The notes below the pieces were generated by a model, which saw only the letters and a list, made by a program, of their open reading frames with translations, did no database searches and was not told where the DNA came from. A stretch of 9,051 nucleotides of DNA, from positions 1 to 9,051 of the forward strand of contig CAYPSX010000161.1 of assembly GCA_964413185.1 (NCBI GenBank). Direction: 5' to 3'. A program made the translations under genes and the position numbers. This stretch comes from Salinivirga sp964413185. GTDB taxonomy: Bacteria; Bacteroidota; Bacteroidia; Bacteroidales; Salinivirgaceae. This document shows, piece after piece, positions 5,687 through 9,051 of the stretch. Position 1 is the first letter of the stretch, and each line of letters starts with the position of its first letter.

Positions 5687-8299
5687 ATGAAATATTTTCT
5701 GGTTTTCATTATTCTTATTGCATTCAATGTTCATCTGAATGCTCAACCTGCCGCAACCAAAACAGTTACTTATGATTTGTGCTATCCCGATGAGGCTCAC
5801 CCGCTTAATAATGCGGTACTTACAAACCTCATGAGTAGCTTGCCGCGAAAAAACGATAAAGCCTGCATGACTTTTCAGGCCACTTTTTCGTTTAAATACA
5901 GAGTAACCGGTGCTAATTTTCGAACAGAAATTTTTTGTGATGATGTAAAATTAACGCACCCCATTAACTTTCAGGAGTTTGATCTTTCTTCTGAAATATT
6001 CCCGGTAAAAGCCAATGTTTTAGTGAAAGTCGACAACCAAAGCAAAACATTTCATCACAAATTAAAAAAAGGAGCGAAAATTGGCGATATTCTCACACCC
6101 GATCAACCACAAACATTTGAAATAACAATAAAATCAGTAGAAACCGGACAAGAAGTTTTATCGCGCATCGTTGAAAAACAACAACATATTTCAGCTTATT
6201 ACACAGCCGATACCCAAATTAAACTTGCATTCGAAGAGCTGGAAACAATTCACCCCGACAGTGTAGCACAAATAGACAAATACCTTGATATTACACGCCA
6301 CAACATGGCCATAGTCAAACGTATAAAAGATAAAGAACTATACAAAAAACTGAATCTTGGCGAACACGATCCACTGAATGTTTATGAGCGTACAAGTCAG
6401 CTTCACAAAGCAACTTTCGAAGCCAAAAATAAACTTACAAGCCAAAGCAATAACCTGGCAGAAGAATATCTCCGCCTCGGAATCGATGCCATTCAGTCGC
6501 AAGATACAGCAACAGCTAACGAATACTTCGATAAAGCTTTAGAAATAGATTCAAAATTAGCCGGAGCTCACGTCGAAAAAACAAAAATCGATTTCAACCG
6601 AAAAAAATATAAAGATGTAATTCAGCAAATCCGCTTCATCAGTGCTAAAACAACTCACCATAGCGGCGATCGAGATGATATGGTACTTATGATTAAAGAA
6701 ATTGAAGACCAAATTCTCGATGCCGCAGATCAGCAAAACAAAGAAGAACATTATCATGAAGCCCTTTCGCTGCTCGATTCAGCAGAAAATATCTGCAATA
6801 GTATTCAGGTAGTTGTGTGTTCAGATATGATTAACGTTTTTCGTTCACACAGTTGGCGTGGATTGCTTAACCAAAACATTATCAATTGGTTCGGTATTAT
6901 TTCGCGTAATCAATACAGTGAGTTGCCACAGGTAATCGAAGAAACTTTTCAGTTTCGGCGCGATCATAATAAATGGCTAACAACCAACGAGTTGCTCTAT
7001 ACGAACCTGCGCATTATTCAGGATACACTAATTCAGGTTGCTGATAAATACCGGCAAAACAACCCACAAAAAGCGCTGGAGGCACTCTATGCTGCACGCG
7101 AAATTTGTAATGCTTATGTAGAAATTCCCTGTGCCGAAAATCTCGAAGAACAATTTAAAGCAGCATTTAAAGAATCATACAAACAAATGCTCAATCAGGC
7201 CAATGCCAAACTCGCCGACAGCCTGCCTAACAGCGCCGACAGTATTCAGCGAAAAGCCATGCAATATTGCCAGGCGCAGGATATTGCCATTTCGCAAAAA
7301 CATAAAGAAATAATCACGCATATAAATGCACAGCGGTATAGCTTGCTGATGCAAAAGATACGGCAATCAAAATTGCCCGAAAAACGAACGATCACACTTC
7401 TCGATTCCGCTATCACACTCCGGAAAAACAGTTCAGTGGAACAGGCCAACGATGAAAAATTCCAAAAAACTCGCTTACTTACCGATTATGTTTCAATGCT
7501 GGCCGATAAATCCGAACGCATGCTAAATGCTGAACAAGTAGTTATTGCCACACAGTTGCTCCAGGAAATTGATTGGGTTGTAGCACGTTTTGAATATGTC
7601 TTAAGTGATGGGCAGCAAGACTATTTAAACCAGTTGAGGCAAAAAATTGGTACACAGGCATGTTACAAAAAAAGTCAGCAAAAGCAGATATACCAAATTG
7701 CTGCCCAAACATTTAAAAGACGAAACGATTATCCGCACGCAAAACAAAGCCTCGAAACAGCATTGGGTATTATACAAAACAATAAAGACTGCGGTTTTAA
7801 CCCGAAGGAAATTAAAGATGAAATTAAAAGAATTACTCCCGCTGCCGATTATCAGGAACAACTTAATCGTTTAAAAGAGTTTGCCGTAAACAATAAATTT
7901 GATGACGCAATTCGTATCTACGACCAAATAAAAGCTGACTATAACGATTCAGCCCTCAATAAGTTTGATATTGAAATAATTAGCCTCAATGAAATGGCAA
8001 AAAATCTGAATTACCTTCCATTTGTACATCATGCAGCCAAAGTGTTGGCTGAGAGGGGAAAACCAAACGATAGTTTTGGCCTTATAACGTATTTGTATAA
8101 AAATGAATACGACCACAAGTTATCCTATCCTGCTCAAAAAGAGCTTGGTGCAAGTCTTGCCAAAGAATTTTATATAAAAGATCCTTCTGAAGAATCAGGA
8201 AGCCTTTACAAAGGATACATCATTGAAAATAAATGGAGCAAACCCTTCAAAAAAGCTTTTCAAAAACAATGGAAAGAAATGCAAATCGAGTCAGAATAG
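5687..8299 (+). CDS. Exported 870-residue TPR/helical-repeat protein of unknown function
   Basis: Not a family I can name. Residues 1-20 are a clear signal peptide (hydrophobic core FLVFIILIAF, end LNAQ), so the protein is exported; no lipobox cysteine follows, so it should be periplasmic or secreted. Residues 21-165 look beta-rich and carry three cysteines (C32, C60, C84). A charged helical stretch spans about 175-250. A recognisable TPR lies at about 255-290 (AEEYLRLGIDAIQSQDTA, then YFDKALEID). The rest is helical repeat: units at about 362-378, 466-482 and 520-536 share an A-x-x-I/Y-C core, and the first two have the spacing C-x7-C (C370/C378, C474/C482). Similar units without cysteines continue to about 715, then a helical C-terminus. 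It could be a scaffold for envelope assembly. Its 3' end overlaps the next gene, so the two are probably translationally coupled. The ATG at 5687 was chosen because it starts the signal peptide. Confidence 0.85.
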   Translation: MKYFLVFIILIAFNVHLNAQPAATKTVTYDLCYPDEAHPLNNAVLTNLMSSLPRKNDKACMTFQATFSFKYRVTGANFRTEIFCDDVKLTHPINFQEFDLSSEIFPVKANVLVKVDNQSKTFHHKLKKGAKIGDILTPDQPQTFEITIKSVETGQEVLSRIVEKQQHISAYYTADTQIKLAFEELETIHPDSVAQIDKYLDITRHNMAIVKRIKDKELYKKLNLGEHDPLNVYERTSQLHKATFEAKNKLTSQSNNLAEEYLRLGIDAIQSQDTATANEYFDKALEIDSKLAGAHVEKTKIDFNRKKYKDVIQQIRFISAKTTHHSGDRDDMVLMIKEIEDQILDAADQQNKEEHYHEALSLLDSAENICNSIQVVVCSDMINVFRSHSWRGLLNQNIINWFGIISRNQYSELPQVIEETFQFRRDHNKWLTTNELLYTNLRIIQDTLIQVADKYRQNNPQKALEALYAAREICNAYVEIPCAENLEEQFKAAFKESYKQMLNQANAKLADSLPNSADSIQRKAMQYCQAQDIAISQKHKEIITHINAQRYSLLMQKIRQSKLPEKRTITLLDSAITLRKNSSVEQANDEKFQKTRLLTDYVSMLADKSERMLNAEQVVIATQLLQEIDWVVARFEYVLSDGQQDYLNQLRQKIGTQACYKKSQQKQIYQIAAQTFKRRNDYPHAKQSLETALGIIQNNKDCGFNPKEIKDEIKRITPAADYQEQLNRLKEFAVNNKFDDAIRIYDQIKADYNDSALNKFDIEIISLNEMAKNLNYLPFVHHAAKVLAERGKPNDSFGLITYLYKNEYDHKLSYPAQKELGASLAKEFYIKDPSEESGSLYKGYIIENKWSKPFKKAFQKQWKEMQIESE

Positions 8300-8871
8300 C
8301 ATTATTCGCTCTGCTGATATTTATAGGACAATCAGTTTTCGGACAAAAAAACCAGGATGTCGATACCGTTGGCGGTGATTACTATTCACCTGTTAGTTTC
8401 GATATATCAGTGAATACATCAAAATTTATATTTGATAACGACACAATCCCGGTATTGTCTTATGATTATGGAGTTGGTCTCAATGTTGAAAAGGAGATTT
8501 ATTACAGCACTAAGTTTTCACTGATTTTTAGTGCCGGCTTGCATCTTAACAAGTCTTCTACAACTAATAACAATTATTTCTATCGAGCTTTATCGGGGCG
8601 CGTTTACATCACCCCACGATACTTCCTGAGCAATACAATTTCTCTGTATGGTGGTCTTGCAGGCTTTTATACAATTAAACAAACTGAAAAAGAAAGCTAT
8701 TTAGTAAATTGGCAAAGTAATTCCCGGGTAAAAAAGCTTCAGCCAGGATTTGTTATCGGGTGCGATCTTCTGCTTACCAACTGGCTAAGTCTGAGGCCAA
8801 GGCTTGTAATAAACCAACAAGTTCGGATTTTTGAAGCCGGATTTGTTGTTACACCTACAGCATTACTTTAA
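8269..8871 (+). CDS. Predicted small outer-membrane beta-barrel protein, coupled to the TPR gene
   Basis: A 200-residue exported protein. From the ATG at 8269 it begins with a basic n-region and hydrophobic core (RIALFALLIFIGQSVFG), followed by a likely cleavage near residue 26. An in-frame ATG at 8233 would add 12 residues in front of the signal peptide and is judged less likely. The mature part has alternating hydrophobic/polar strands with aromatic residues near the ends, as in SYDYGVGLNVEKEIYY, FSLIFSAGLHLNK, FYRALSGRVYITPRYFL, ISLYGGLAGFYTI, PGFVIGCDLLL and LSLRPRLVINQQV. About eight strands can be drawn, the size of an OmpA/OmpW-like 8-stranded barrel, but no named family is recognised. 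It ends PTALL rather than with the usual terminal aromatic residue. It overlaps the upstream gene by 31 bases, and no promoter of its own was seen, which suggests shared expression and function. Confidence 0.8.
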   Translation: MERNANRVRIALFALLIFIGQSVFGQKNQDVDTVGGDYYSPVSFDISVNTSKFIFDNDTIPVLSYDYGVGLNVEKEIYYSTKFSLIFSAGLHLNKSSTTNNNYFYRALSGRVYITPRYFLSNTISLYGGLAGFYTIKQTEKESYLVNWQSNSRVKKLQPGFVIGCDLLLTNWLSLRPRLVINQQVRIFEAGFVVTPTALL

Positions 8872-9051
8872 TTTATAGACTATGAGGTAAATAAGGATTT
8901 GGAAAATGCTGGAAATCAATCGCAAAAAATATAATCTCACATTAAATACACTTTATTGCAGTCTTGTTTCCGCTGTTAAGTGTGTGTTAAGGTTTCCAAT
9001 ATATAGTTGTTTTATCACTTAACATATTAAATTCGCTTTACGTATATTTTT
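8872..9051. other. AT-rich intergenic tail with repeated TGTTAAG motif
   Basis: No gene was recognised in the last 180 bases. TGTTAAG occurs at 8974-8980 and 8985-8991, and its reverse complement CTTAACA at 9018-9024. The first and last copies extend to a perfect 9-bp inverted repeat, TGTTAAGTG (8974-8982) with CACTTAACA (9016-9024). TATATTTT at 9043-9050 is one base short of the TAnnTTTG -7 consensus, at the window edge. The segment probably carries the regulatory region of a gene beyond the window. No strong terminator for the barrel gene was found. Confidence 0.45.

Noticed and set aside
7625..7874. Open frames of 75-78 codons on both strands within the TPR gene
   Set aside because: Both are embedded in the long coding frame and show no motif or start signal of their own.
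8233..8268. Upstream ATG giving 12 more residues to the barrel protein
   Set aside because: It would place a 12-residue polar extension before an otherwise ideal signal peptide and increase the overlap with the preceding gene to 67 bases.
8905..8930. GATTT/AAATC inverted repeat as terminator of the barrel gene
   Set aside because: The stem is only 5 bp and AT-rich with a 12-base loop and no T-tract.
1..9051. CRISPR array, tRNA, rRNA or insertion sequence
   Set aside because: No regularly spaced repeats, cloverleaf, rRNA-like segment, transposase motif or flanking target duplication was seen on either strand.

Overview
The window looks like chromosomal DNA from a member of the Bacteroidota, probably a free-living or marine-type Bacteroidia relative; the exact genus cannot be fixed from the sequence. 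The evidence is a secreted enzyme with a type IX secretion (T9SS) C-terminal sorting domain, promoter boxes of the Bacteroidota form TTTG-N17-23-TAnnTTTG, A-rich start regions without Shine-Dalgarno sequences, and a ribosomal protein L19 of Bacteroidota type starting MDLMKVVEEQ.

Layout. (1) 1-82: window edge with a short GC-rich palindromic intergenic repeat and an inverted repeat just after the end of the first gene. (2) 83-3160, minus strand: a large secreted GH31 glycosidase or transglucosylase with an N-terminal carbohydrate-binding-like module and a T9SS tail. (3) 3161-3405: divergent intergenic region with plus-strand promoter candidates. (4) 3406-5042, plus strand: a two-gene unit, a CHAD-domain protein (predicted polyphosphate binder) followed 11 bases later by an unrecognised all-helical protein. 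(5) 5043-5176: strong promoter and leader of rplS. (6) 5177-5530: rplS (ribosomal protein L19), closed by a strong intrinsic terminator at 5554-5582. (7) 5687-8871, plus strand: an exported 870-residue protein (beta-rich N-terminus, TPR and helical repeats) overlapping a small exported protein that looks like an outer-membrane beta-barrel. (8) 8872-9051: AT-rich intergenic tail with three copies of TGTTAAG, two of them forming part of a 9-bp inverted repeat.

The genes fall into four separate transcription units rather than one pathway. The GH31 enzyme acts on extracellular alpha-glucans. The CHAD pair is probably cytoplasmic and may relate to polyphosphate. L19 is housekeeping. The TPR and barrel pair is translationally coupled and is the best candidate here for an undescribed envelope assembly. 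No mobile element, CRISPR array, tRNA or rRNA was seen.
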